DNA from: an uncultured Lachnospiraceae bacterium
Lineage (GTDB): Bacteria > Bacillota > Clostridia > Lachnospirales > Lachnospiraceae
Assembly (NCBI GenBank): GCA_910584965.1
Contig: CAJUDZ010000004.1
Span: 113,670 to 177,669, forward strand
Direction of reading: 5' to 3'
Length of the DNA: 64,000 nucleotides
Made by a program: the position numbers and the translations under genes. Positions 35,506 through 43,376 of this stretch are shown piece by piece. Below the pieces are notes generated by a model. That model worked only from the letters and a program-made list of their open reading frames with translations, was not told the DNA's origin and ran no database searches. Each line of letters opens with the position of its first letter. Position 1 is the stretch's first letter.

Positions 35506-35534
35506 ATTATACGAAAAATAAGCCTTAAAAGCAA
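35506..35534 (-). promoter_or_regulatory. Promoter of the chemoreceptor leader
   Basis: On the minus strand TTGCTT (35534-35529) and TATAAT (35511-35506) are 17 bases apart. The -35 lies six bases after the T-run of the nagA terminator. Confidence 0.75.
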
Positions 35535-35539
35535 TACCA

Positions 35540-35568
35540 AATTAAAGCAGCCTCTTTAAAGAGGCTGC
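35540..35568 (-). terminator. Terminator of the nagBA operon, containing the nagA stop codon
   Basis: GCAGCCTCTTTAAAGAGGCTGC (35547-35568) is a perfect 22-bp palindrome with the nagA TAA inside it, followed on the minus strand by TTTAATTT. Confidence 0.85.
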
Positions 35569-36692
35569 CCGTCCAGAATTACCTGCTGTAATACAAGGCC
35601 ATCTTTCTTCAGAAGTACTACATCGGCTTTTTTACAGGGAGAAATGCTTCCATGCTCTCCATAAATTCCAACGCTCCTGGCCGGATTAACCGCCGCACAC
35701 TTTACGGCGAATTCCAGCGGAATCCCCATGTTAAGAACCGCGGTCCGCATACAGTCCAGAAGATTTGTTACGGATCCGGCAATCGTGCCGTCCTTTAACG
35801 CTGCCAGGCTGCCCGTAACTTTTACATCCTGTCCGCCCAGCGTATAATCGCCGTCTTCCAGTCCTGTCGCCCGCATGCTGTCGCTGATTAAAATAATCCT
35901 GTCATCTCCGAATATCTTAAAAGTTGTTCTGACCGCCGACGGATGAATATGCACACCGTCACAGATCAGCTCCACTTCGGCTTTTGCCGTATCCGCAGCC
36001 GCACCGATCACACCGGGCGCCCTGTGGGTATAAGGAGGCATTGCGTTATACAGATGCGTAACATGGCATGCACCCATTTCAAATGCCCGCATTGCCGTAT
36101 CGTAATCCGCACAGGTATGGGCCAGTGACATAACGGTCTGCCCATGCCGTTTTTCGATCAGTTCCATAGCCCCTTCCTCTTCCGGCGCTATGGCAAGCAG
36201 TTTTACACAGTTTCCTGATGCCTCGTTTAACCTGTCAAACATGGAAAGATCGGGACGATGGATATAGTCGCCGTTCTGTGCGCCCTTTTTGGCAAGAGAT
36301 ACAAAAGGGCCTTCCATATTGATGCCGTGAAAACGTGCTTTTCCACCATGCACGCCTTCTTCTTTATAAGCTCTGGCCGTCTGGCAGATTTGATGAAGCA
36401 TCTCTTCCGAAAGCGTCATCGTCGCCGGTACAATATTGGTTATCCCTGCCGATGCTTCGTAAGCCGCCATCGTGTCGACAGCCTCTCTTGTCCCGTCACA
36501 GAAATCGAATCCCATACAGCCGTGAAAATGAATATCCGTCAGGCCCGGTATGGCATAACATCCCGACGCATCGATTTCCTGCGTATCATGCACCTTTTCT
36601 CTGCAGTCTACGAACCGGTCTCCATCTATATAGATATCTTTATTGAGAAAAATACCATCTTCCGTATAGACACTGGCGTTTTTAATAATCAT
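35556..36692 (-). CDS. nagA: N-acetylglucosamine-6-phosphate deacetylase
   Basis: The 378-residue amidohydrolase removes acetate from GlcNAc-6-P to give glucosamine-6-P, the substrate of NagB. The metal-binding features are present: DIHFHGCMGFDF, the Glu in INMEGPF, the His in SLAHTCAD and THLYNAMPP, and the catalytic Asp in ILISDSMRATG. It is the last gene of the crr-ptsH-nagE-nagB-nagA run. AAGGAG precedes the ATG by ten bases. A terminator overlaps the stop codon. Confidence 0.97.
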   Translation of the reverse strand: MIIKNASVYTEDGIFLNKDIYIDGDRFVDCREKVHDTQEIDASGCYAIPGLTDIHFHGCMGFDFCDGTREAVDTMAAYEASAGITNIVPATMTLSEEMLHQICQTARAYKEEGVHGGKARFHGINMEGPFVSLAKKGAQNGDYIHRPDLSMFDRLNEASGNCVKLLAIAPEEEGAMELIEKRHGQTVMSLAHTCADYDTAMRAFEMGACHVTHLYNAMPPYTHRAPGVIGAAADTAKAEVELICDGVHIHPSAVRTTFKIFGDDRIILISDSMRATGLEDGDYTLGGQDVKVTGSLAALKDGTIAGSVTNLLDCMRTAVLNMGIPLEFAVKCAAVNPARSVGIYGEHGSISPCKKADVVLLKKDGLVLQQVILDGQPL

Positions 36693-36724
36693 GAAATCTG
36701 CGCTCCTTTTCGCTGATCGTTGCT

Positions 36725-37453
36725 TTATTCGATTTCCGACAATGCCGCCTCGTCGGCTACAATTGTAACATCCGGATGAAGCTGCAATACGGAAGCCGGC
36801 ACTTCCGGCGTGATCGCGCCGAAAAAGGCTTTCTTGACGATTGCCGCTTTATCCGCACCGCTGACTACCACGAGAATCTTTCTTGCCATCATGATTGTCT
36901 TAATGCCCATCGTATAAGCCTGACGCGGAACATCGTCGATGGAAGCAAAAAATCTCTTGTTCGCCTGAATGGTGGACTCCGTCAGATCAACACAGTGCGT
37001 CTCCGCTTCAAAAACAGCCGCCGGCTCGTTAAAACCGATATGTCCGTTATGTCCAAGCCCAAGAAGCTGTAAATCCACGCCGCCGACATCGGCAATGATC
37101 TGATTATAGTCCCGGCATGCTTTATCGCTGTCCGTCTCCGTTCCGTCCGGCAAAAAAGTGCGGCTCTTATCAATATTCACCTTGCTGAACAGATTGTCAT
37201 TCATAAAATAATAATAACTCTGATCATTCTCTTTCGTCAGACCTTTGTATTCGTCCAGATTGACGCTCGTCACGCCGGAAAAATCCAGATCACCCTTTTT
37301 ATGTTTCTTAACCAGTCTGGCATAAGTGCCGATCGGTGTGGAACCGGTAGCAAGCCCGAGCACACAATTCGGTTTCATAATAACCTGTGCCGCAATGATA
37401 TCCGCCGCTTTCCGGCTCATATCCTCATAGTCTCTGGTTCTGATTATTCTCAT
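36725..37453 (-). CDS. nagB: Glucosamine-6-phosphate deaminase
   Basis: The 242-residue enzyme converts glucosamine-6-P to fructose-6-P and ammonia, feeding glycolysis. Motifs are LGLATGSTPIGTY, the catalytic Asp in VNLDEYKGL, and LGLGHNGHIGFNEP. I chose ATG 37453, with GGAG seven bases upstream, over an earlier in-frame ATG at 37513 that lies in a structured intergenic region. It lacks the C-terminal allosteric extension of the E. coli enzyme, as is usual in Firmicutes. Confidence 0.97.
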   Translation of the reverse strand: MRIIRTRDYEDMSRKAADIIAAQVIMKPNCVLGLATGSTPIGTYARLVKKHKKGDLDFSGVTSVNLDEYKGLTKENDQSYYYFMNDNLFSKVNIDKSRTFLPDGTETDSDKACRDYNQIIADVGGVDLQLLGLGHNGHIGFNEPAAVFEAETHCVDLTESTIQANKRFFASIDDVPRQAYTMGIKTIMMARKILVVVSGADKAAIVKKAFFGAITPEVPASVLQLHPDVTIVADEAALSEIE

Positions 37454-37512
37454 TTTTATTCTCCTTATGCTGCTTTCACTGATTATACCCCAAATATGAT
37501 TCATATATGCCA

Positions 37513-37710
37513 AATGGCCCTCAGGCCATTCTAAAAATAAAACACTGCATACACAGAATGGCTTCAGGTCATTCCATAGAATCTAAAACATTACATATGC
37601 AGAATGGCTCCGAAGAGCCATTCTGCTGTGTGAGAAAAGTCTGCTATGCAGGCCGTAGAACTTCCTGACGAAACACTCTCTGGTGTGAGTCTTTGGAAAT
37701 TCTTCTCACA
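37513..37710 (-). other. Structured intergenic region between nagE and nagB
   Basis: Three consecutive hairpins (37601-37624, 37556-37574, 37513-37530) share the arm core AATGG, with spacers that resemble each other. On the nagE side, an 8-bp pairing TGTGAGAA/TTCTCACA (37710-37703 with 37636-37629) starts six bases past the nagE stop and encloses about 65 bases with two small hairpins. It could protect or attenuate mRNA and so set nagBA below nagE. No T-run follows, so it is not a plain terminator. Confidence 0.55.
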
Positions 37711-37713
37711 TTT

Positions 37714-39183
37714 TTAGAGCATTTTCTTCATTTCATCCGCTACAAACTGCACTTTCGTTCCTACGATAACCTGAACTGCGCTCTTGCTGGGTCTCATGAC
37801 ACCTGCAACACCTGCGGATTTGATTTTCTTTTCGTCAACTTTCGTATAGTCCTTGATTTCCAGACGAAGTCTTGTAATACAGTTATCCAAAGAAGCTACG
37901 TTTTCTTTGCCGCCGAGGCCTTCCAGGATGATCGTTGCTACCTGTGTGAAGTTATCATTGGAAAGAACAACTTTCTTCTCAGCTTCTACATCGTCATCTT
38001 CTCTTCCGGGTGTCTTTAAATCGAATTTCACGATAACAAACCGGAATACCAGATAAAATACTACAAATGCAGCCAGACCGAGCGGAAGGATTAACCATGT
38101 GCTTGCCGCTGCCGGTAACGATGCCGAGAATACAAGGTCTGTTGCGCCTGCCGAGAAACTGAAGCCTGCGCGGAAGCCTAACAGTACCGTGATTACTGTG
38201 AAAATACCATATAACAGAGCATATACAACATACAGACCGGGAGCTAAGAACATAAATGCAAATTCAAAAGGTTCTGTAACACCGCAGACAAATGCACAAA
38301 CTGCTGCGGAAGCGATCAGACCGATTGCAACTTTCTGTTTTCCGGTTTTCGCTGTATGTACCATTGCCAGCGCCGCACCAGGAATACCAAACATCATACA
38401 AGGGAAGAATCCCGACATATACATACCGAGGCTCCAGGATACATCCGCGCTCGTCTGTCCGGCCCAGAAATGGGTCAGATCGCCGAGACCTACCGTATCA
38501 AACCAGAATACGTTGTTCAATGCGTGATGCAGACCTGTCGGAATTAACAATCTGTTTAAGAATGCGTAAATACCTGCGCCTACCGGGCCAAGTCCTACAA
38601 TACCGTTACCAAGCGCAAGCAGCAGACCGTAAATAACCGGCCATACGAACAACAGAATTGCAGATGCAACGATAGCTACCACACCGGAGATAATCGCAAC
38701 ACAGCGTTTGCCGCTGAAGAACGATAACCAGTCCGGAAGTTTTGTGCTCTTAAACTTGTTATAGCAGCTCGCACCGATAATACCGGAAAGAATCGCGATA
38801 AACGGATTTGCGATTGCCGAAAAAGCAAGTGTCTTCTCCGCGTTTTCTGCGATGGAAGGCATAATTGTCGTAACGGTGCCTACCGAAAGCAGATTGGTAA
38901 TCATCAGCCAGGAAGCCAGAGCCGCAAGAGCTGACGTACCGTCATGGTCATCCGACATTCCAACGCCGACGCCGATAACAAAAAGAATCGCCATATTGTC
39001 GATCAGCGCGCCGCCTGCTTTTACCAGGAAGAATCCGAGTTTTGGCAAAAAGCCGATAACTTCACCGCCCTGCATTGTTGCCGGACAAAGTGCGTATCCG
39101 ATTCCCATCAGGATACCGCAGATCGGCAGACAAGCTACTGGGAGCATCAGGGATTTCCCCAGTTTTTGTAAATATTTCATCAT
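37714..39183 (-). CDS. nagE: PTS EIICB component, N-acetylglucosamine/glucose type
   Basis: The 489-residue permease has an EIIC membrane domain (about residues 10-380, with the sugar-binding GVTEPFEFAFMFLAPGLY) joined to a C-terminal EIIB domain whose phosphorylated cysteine is C435 in SLDNCITRLRLEI. It imports and phosphorylates GlcNAc or glucose; the genes that follow (nagB, nagA) favour GlcNAc. EIIA is encoded separately by crr two genes upstream. Length and order match NagE-type IICB. Confidence 0.93.
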   Translation of the reverse strand: MMKYLQKLGKSLMLPVACLPICGILMGIGYALCPATMQGGEVIGFLPKLGFFLVKAGGALIDNMAILFVIGVGVGMSDDHDGTSALAALASWLMITNLLSVGTVTTIMPSIAENAEKTLAFSAIANPFIAILSGIIGASCYNKFKSTKLPDWLSFFSGKRCVAIISGVVAIVASAILLFVWPVIYGLLLALGNGIVGLGPVGAGIYAFLNRLLIPTGLHHALNNVFWFDTVGLGDLTHFWAGQTSADVSWSLGMYMSGFFPCMMFGIPGAALAMVHTAKTGKQKVAIGLIASAAVCAFVCGVTEPFEFAFMFLAPGLYVVYALLYGIFTVITVLLGFRAGFSFSAGATDLVFSASLPAAASTWLILPLGLAAFVVFYLVFRFVIVKFDLKTPGREDDDVEAEKKVVLSNDNFTQVATIILEGLGGKENVASLDNCITRLRLEIKDYTKVDEKKIKSAGVAGVMRPSKSAVQVIVGTKVQFVADEMKKML

Positions 39184-39207
39184 AATAACTTACCTCCTTG
39201 TTGTGGT

Positions 39208-39465
39208 TTACAGATTTTCTGTAAAAAATTTCTGAATCGCCTCAAATGCAGCATCCTCATCTTCTCCTTCGATCTGGCAGGTCACTTCCGCTCCCTGCGA
39301 GATTCCGAGACTCATGAGCATGATCAGCTTCTTGGCATCGCAGCTTTTACCGTTGCCGCTTATGGTAATTTTACTCTGAAAACCTGCCGCCTGCTTCACA
39401 AGAAGGCCTGCCGGTCTTGCATGTAATCCTACCGGGTCCTGAATAACATATTGAAACTCTTTCAT
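39208..39465 (-). CDS. ptsH: Phosphocarrier protein HPr, lacking Ser46
   Basis: The 85-residue protein passes phosphate from EI to EIIA. His15 lies in VGLHARPAG and Arg17 is present. Aligned without gaps to Bacillus HPr, residue 46 is Lys, not the Ser that HPr kinase phosphorylates, though the neighbouring MSLG is kept. It is encoded between the EIIA and EIICB genes rather than with ptsI, so it may be a second, dedicated HPr outside CcpA control. Confidence 0.94.
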   Translation of the reverse strand: MKEFQYVIQDPVGLHARPAGLLVKQAAGFQSKITISGNGKSCDAKKLIMLMSLGISQGAEVTCQIEGEDEDAAFEAIQKFFTENL

Positions 39466-39506
39466 CTTTTAACCCCCACTCCTTTCACAGCCATGTGGTT
39501 TCTGGA

Positions 39507-39995
39507 TTATTTTTTCAGTTTCAGAATAACATCGCCCTGTGCAACCTCGCCGGATTCCGTCATCTGAATCTCGGAAAACTCCTCCGGATTACAGACGATT
39601 ACCGGTGTAATTACATCATAGCCAGCTTCTTTAATCTTCTCAATATCTGCTTCCATCAGAAGATCGCCCTTTTTGACATCCTGTCCGTCTGCCGCATGAA
39701 TGGTGAAATATTCCCCCTTCAGATTCACCGTATCAAGTCCGACATGAATCAGGACCGCAGCACCGTTATCGCCCGTAACCGCTGCTGCATGGCCTGTTGG
39801 AAACATGGTAGTAACTTTCCCGTCTATCGGCGAACAGATTCGATTGCCGGAAGGAATGACCGCCGCTCCTTTTCCCAGAATTTCTTCGCTGAACGTAGGA
39901 TCATTCACTTCTTTGATGCTGACGAGGCGGCCCGCTGCCGGTGATCCGATTTCGATGCCGTTATCCCTGCCCAAAAGATTTTGAAAAAGCTTCAT
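39507..39995 (-). CDS. crr: PTS glucose-type EIIA
   Basis: The 162-residue protein is an EIIA-Glc domain with the phosphorylated His in AVLIHVGLDTVNL (about residue 92) and the partner His in FPTGHAAAVTG (about 77). It transfers phosphate from HPr to the NagE EIIB domain. It is the first gene of the operon; AGGAGG lies seven bases before the ATG and a long leader with attenuator precedes it. Confidence 0.95.
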   Translation of the reverse strand: MKLFQNLLGRDNGIEIGSPAAGRLVSIKEVNDPTFSEEILGKGAAVIPSGNRICSPIDGKVTTMFPTGHAAAVTGDNGAAVLIHVGLDTVNLKGEYFTIHAADGQDVKKGDLLMEADIEKIKEAGYDVITPVIVCNPEEFSEIQMTESGEVAQGDVILKLKK

Positions 39996-40050
39996 CTGCT
40001 CTCCTCCTTTCTTCTTAATTTCCGAATCCCCTTAATTTTGTATAAAAAAA

Positions 40051-40096
40051 GACAGGATTTTATAAATCGCTGATAACACATTTATAAAATCCGGTC
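40051..40096 (-). terminator. Leader terminator (attenuator) ahead of crr
   Basis: A 17-bp stem (40080-40096 with 40051-40067, one mismatch) with a 12-base loop is followed on the minus strand by TTTTTTTATA. It lies 45 bases inside the leader and 50 bases before crr. ACGGTC (40120-40115) could pair with GACCGG at the stem base, giving a short anti-terminator. Confidence 0.8.
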
Positions 40097-40146
40097 TTTT
40101 TGCTCCTTTTCAACGACCGTCAAAATTCCAACTGTTTTCATTTGTA

Positions 40147-40175
40147 ATTATAGCAATATGTACAAAAAAAGTCAA
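40147..40175 (-). promoter_or_regulatory. Promoter of the crr-ptsH-nagE-nagB-nagA operon
   Basis: On the minus strand TTGACT (40175-40170) and TATAAT (40152-40147) are 17 bases apart, the best sigma-A-type match in the window. The stretch from here to degV (40178-40377) is A/T-rich and I see nothing else convincing in it. Confidence 0.88.
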
Positions 40176-40377
40176 CAGAATATTTTTTTATTCAATATTA
40201 TATCTGTTTTTCCCATTTTCAAGGCTTTGTTTTTGTGCATATAGCACAATATTAGCGGACATGTCCTATATTTGCCCATTTCATTATATCGATATATTGT
40301 ATGACGGGAAAGCAATAAATATAACAAAAGCTTTTTCTGCATTCGCTTCCGCCCGTTTATGGCTCCCAAAAACGATC

Positions 40378-41238
40378 TTATATTTTTTTACAACACGTTA
40401 CGGCCAACGCGCCCGGCCCGATATGGCAGGATACGCTCAGCGATAAGGGATCCATATAAATGTCAAAACCCGGAAAAGCCTCTCTGACTTCTTCCCGGAA
40501 ATGTTCCGCCGCCTTCAGATCATAGGTATAAGCCATTGCAAGGCAGATATTATCCGGCGTTGCGCCGCCAAAACGGTTATTCATGTCATTCCGGATGGCG
40601 TTAATCATAATGGTCTTTCCCTGAGAAACGGTACGTGCTTTGGCAAATGCGTCCAGTTTATCGCCCTGAATCTGCAAAACAGGCTTCAGTTTCAGGATCG
40701 TACCGAGCGCCGCCGCCGCAGGGGTAATCCTCCCGCCCTTTTTCAGATAATATAAGGTGTCCAGCATAATATAAATGCTGGAATTGAATTTATCTTTTTC
40801 CAGAAAATCCTTGATTTCTTCCGCATTTTTCCCCTGTCCGCGAAGTGCGAGCGCATCCAGTACGGACTGACGCTGGGTAACGGAAATACGCTGATTGTTG
40901 ACAACCTTTACTTTCCCGTCATAATCTCCCGCCAGCATAACGGCGCTCTGACAGGAACCGCTCAGACCACTGGACATGGGAATATGCACAATTTCGTCGT
41001 TTTCCTTTAACAGCTCATCCCAGAGATTCATAACGGATTCGGGCGTCGGCTGGCTCGTAACCACTGTGGCGCCGGCCATTAATTTCTCATAAAACTCCGG
41101 CTGCGACAAAGTAATGTCTTCATAGTAAGTCTCTTCGTCAATCATAAAAGGCATCGGAAGAACCGAAACACCCATTTCCTTTGCCTGTTTCTGTGTAATT
41201 CCGCTGTTACTGTCCGTAACGATTGCAATTTTCGACAT
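40378..41238 (-). CDS. DegV family fatty-acid-binding protein (FakB-like)
   Basis: The 286-residue protein belongs to PF02645. It starts MSKIAIVTDSNSGIT (DSxSG phosphate-binding motif), has HIPMSSGLSGSCQSA near residue 88 and ends with the usual GPGALAVTC lipid-head motif. FakB proteins present fatty acids to the kinase FakA, whose gene lies two genes away, so the pair probably forms one FakAB system. I chose ATG 41238 with AGGAGG six bases upstream. Confidence 0.93.
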   Translation of the reverse strand: MSKIAIVTDSNSGITQKQAKEMGVSVLPMPFMIDEETYYEDITLSQPEFYEKLMAGATVVTSQPTPESVMNLWDELLKENDEIVHIPMSSGLSGSCQSAVMLAGDYDGKVKVVNNQRISVTQRQSVLDALALRGQGKNAEEIKDFLEKDKFNSSIYIMLDTLYYLKKGGRITPAAAALGTILKLKPVLQIQGDKLDAFAKARTVSQGKTIMINAIRNDMNNRFGGATPDNICLAMAYTYDLKAAEHFREEVREAFPGFDIYMDPLSLSVSCHIGPGALAVTCCKKI

Positions 41239-41312
41239 ACCGTCCCTCCTGATCATGCTAATATATTACTGACCGTCCTTCTATCGATTCCGGCCGCGTA
41301 TCAAGTTTATGT

Positions 41313-43358
41313 TTATATGCTCCGGAAATCGGAAGCAAAGGCTTCAGATTTCTCCAGAACACGCAGAAGCGCACTGTTTTCCACGCGCTCAAAAGCCGGA
41401 TCTTCCAGGAGAATCCTGTCCGCGGCCTCGCTTGCCTGCTGTAAAATAGGTGCATCCGCAAAAACATCTCCCAGTTCAAACTTCATCATGCCGCTCTGCC
41501 TGACGCCAAACAGCTCCCCCGGCCCGCGCAGTTTTAAATCCTGTCCGGCGATATAAAACCCGTCGCCCGATTCATTCAGAATCTTTAAACGCTCCATCGT
41601 CGTCCGGCTTTCCGATGTGCTGACGAATATGCAGTAAGACTGATATTCACCGCGTCCTACCCTGCCGCGGAGCTGATGAAGCTGGGCAAGCCCGAACCGC
41701 TCCGCATTTTCCACCATCATGACCGAAGCGTTCGGTACATTGATGCCGACCTCTATTACTGTCGTCGAAACGAGTATATCGATACGGTGTGCCGCAAACT
41801 CTTCCATGATCCGATTTTTTTCGGCCGGACGCATTTTTCCATGCAGCGCGGCTATCCGAACGGAAGGAGAAAGCGCTGCTTTCAGTTTATCCGTATAGGA
41901 AAGCACGTCTTCCAGTTCTTCCATTTCCCCTGCTTCCACCATCGGACAGATCACGTAGGCCTGCCGCCCCTCATGTACTTCTTTTTCCAGAAAACGGTAG
42001 GCCGTATTCCGGTAAGAGGTTCCGACCACACAGTTTTTAATGGGAAGTCTGTCCGCGGGCAGTTCATCCAGTACGGAAATATGAAGATCTCCGTATAAAA
42101 TGATCGCCAGCGTCCGGGGAATCGGCGTCGCGCTCATGACGAGCACATGGACGGCATTTCCCTTTTCCGCCAGAATTTCCCGCTGTCTGACTCCGAAACG
42201 ATGCTGTTCGTCGGTAATCACAAGAGCCAGCTTATGATAGCACACTTTTTCCTGAATCAGCGCATGCGTCCCGATGACGATATCGGCCCCTCCGTCCGCA
42301 ATCTGTGCATAAATAAGCTTCCTGTCTTTCGCCGTCGTGGAACCGGTAAGCAGGACAGGATGAACCTGCAGTCCATATTGCTCTTTCAGTTCTAAAAGAG
42401 ATTCGTAATGCTGTTTTGCAAGCACTTCCGTAGGAGCCATCATTGCACCCTGACAGCCGTTTTTTGCACACATAATCAGGGACAGAAACGCCAGAATCGT
42501 CTTTCCCGATCCGACATCTCCCTGAATCAGCCTGCTCATCACGGTATCGCCGGAAAGATCGCTTTTTATTTCTTCCCATACCCGTTTCTGCGCTCCCGTC
42601 AGCTGATAAGGAAGCGAATCAAGCAGGCGCACCGTTTCCGCAGTCTCCGTCATTCGATAAAAATTGGGTAATTCGTGATTGTCCGCCTTCATCCGGCGAA
42701 GCATCAGAATAAAAAGGAAAAACTCCTCAAAAACAAGCCGTTTTCTTGCCAGGACAAGAGATTCCCGGTCCGTGGGAAAGTGCATCGTCCGCACGGCGTC
42801 CATATGCGTCATGAACCGAAAATCTCCCACAACGGACTCCGGTAAAAACTCTTCCGAAGAGGCACAGCATGCAAATGCCTGATTGACCGCTTTGGTCACT
42901 GCCTGATTACTCAGCCCTTTCGTCAAAATATAGCGGGGAAGCAGTCTGTTTTCCATCCCCGCATAAACTTCCGGCTTATAAATGGCCGGCTGTTCCATGA
43001 CAAGCCTGTTTCCCTGTTTCTGAAGCTGTCCTCTGAAAATATGGAAAACGCCTTTTTTCAGCGTACTTTTCAGATAAGGCATATTGAAAAAGGTGATCTG
43101 CACCGTACCTGTGGCATCCTGTACCGCAGCGTTTAAAATCTGCAGACTGCGCACTTGTTTTACGGTCATATTTCCGATAACGATGCCGCGGATGGCCGTC
43201 TTTTCTCCGACCGGAGCCTCCGCTATCGGCACAGGCGGCTGAAACTGCTCATAATCCCGCGGATAGTACCGGAGCAGGTCTTCCGCTTTTGCAATGCCAA
43301 GCCTGCCAAACAGCTTCGCCGTCTTTTCCCCTATCCCTTTTAATGCCGTAATCTCCAT
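41313..43358 (-). CDS. recG: ATP-dependent DNA helicase RecG
   Basis: The 681-residue helicase remodels stalled forks and junctions. The N-terminal wedge/OB domain (about 60-150) is followed by helicase motifs GDVGSGKTILAFL (Walker A), ITDEQHRFG (DExH box), SATPIPRT and a C-terminal part with QLRGRVGRGEYQSYC, LKLRGPGELFG and a TRG motif. It lies between fakA and degV, a frequent order in Firmicutes (yloV-recG). Confidence 0.97.
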   Translation of the reverse strand: MEITALKGIGEKTAKLFGRLGIAKAEDLLRYYPRDYEQFQPPVPIAEAPVGEKTAIRGIVIGNMTVKQVRSLQILNAAVQDATGTVQITFFNMPYLKSTLKKGVFHIFRGQLQKQGNRLVMEQPAIYKPEVYAGMENRLLPRYILTKGLSNQAVTKAVNQAFACCASSEEFLPESVVGDFRFMTHMDAVRTMHFPTDRESLVLARKRLVFEEFFLFILMLRRMKADNHELPNFYRMTETAETVRLLDSLPYQLTGAQKRVWEEIKSDLSGDTVMSRLIQGDVGSGKTILAFLSLIMCAKNGCQGAMMAPTEVLAKQHYESLLELKEQYGLQVHPVLLTGSTTAKDRKLIYAQIADGGADIVIGTHALIQEKVCYHKLALVITDEQHRFGVRQREILAEKGNAVHVLVMSATPIPRTLAIILYGDLHISVLDELPADRLPIKNCVVGTSYRNTAYRFLEKEVHEGRQAYVICPMVEAGEMEELEDVLSYTDKLKAALSPSVRIAALHGKMRPAEKNRIMEEFAAHRIDILVSTTVIEVGINVPNASVMMVENAERFGLAQLHQLRGRVGRGEYQSYCIFVSTSESRTTMERLKILNESGDGFYIAGQDLKLRGPGELFGVRQSGMMKFELGDVFADAPILQQASEAADRILLEDPAFERVENSALLRVLEKSEAFASDFRSI

Positions 43359-43376
43359 GCGATGTCCATGCCTTCC

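Noticed and set aside
37513..37630. CRISPR-like array from the repeated AATGGC hairpins
   Set aside because: Only three units, inexact, with similar rather than unique spacers, and no cas genes.
37629..37710. Purine-riboswitch-like three-way junction (GTTCTAC segment)
   Set aside because: The conserved loop bases of the purine class are not all present and the target genes are not purine genes.
40172..40369. Small 65-codon frame between crr and degV
   Set aside because: It overlaps the crr promoter, has no ribosome-binding site and no recognisable protein features.
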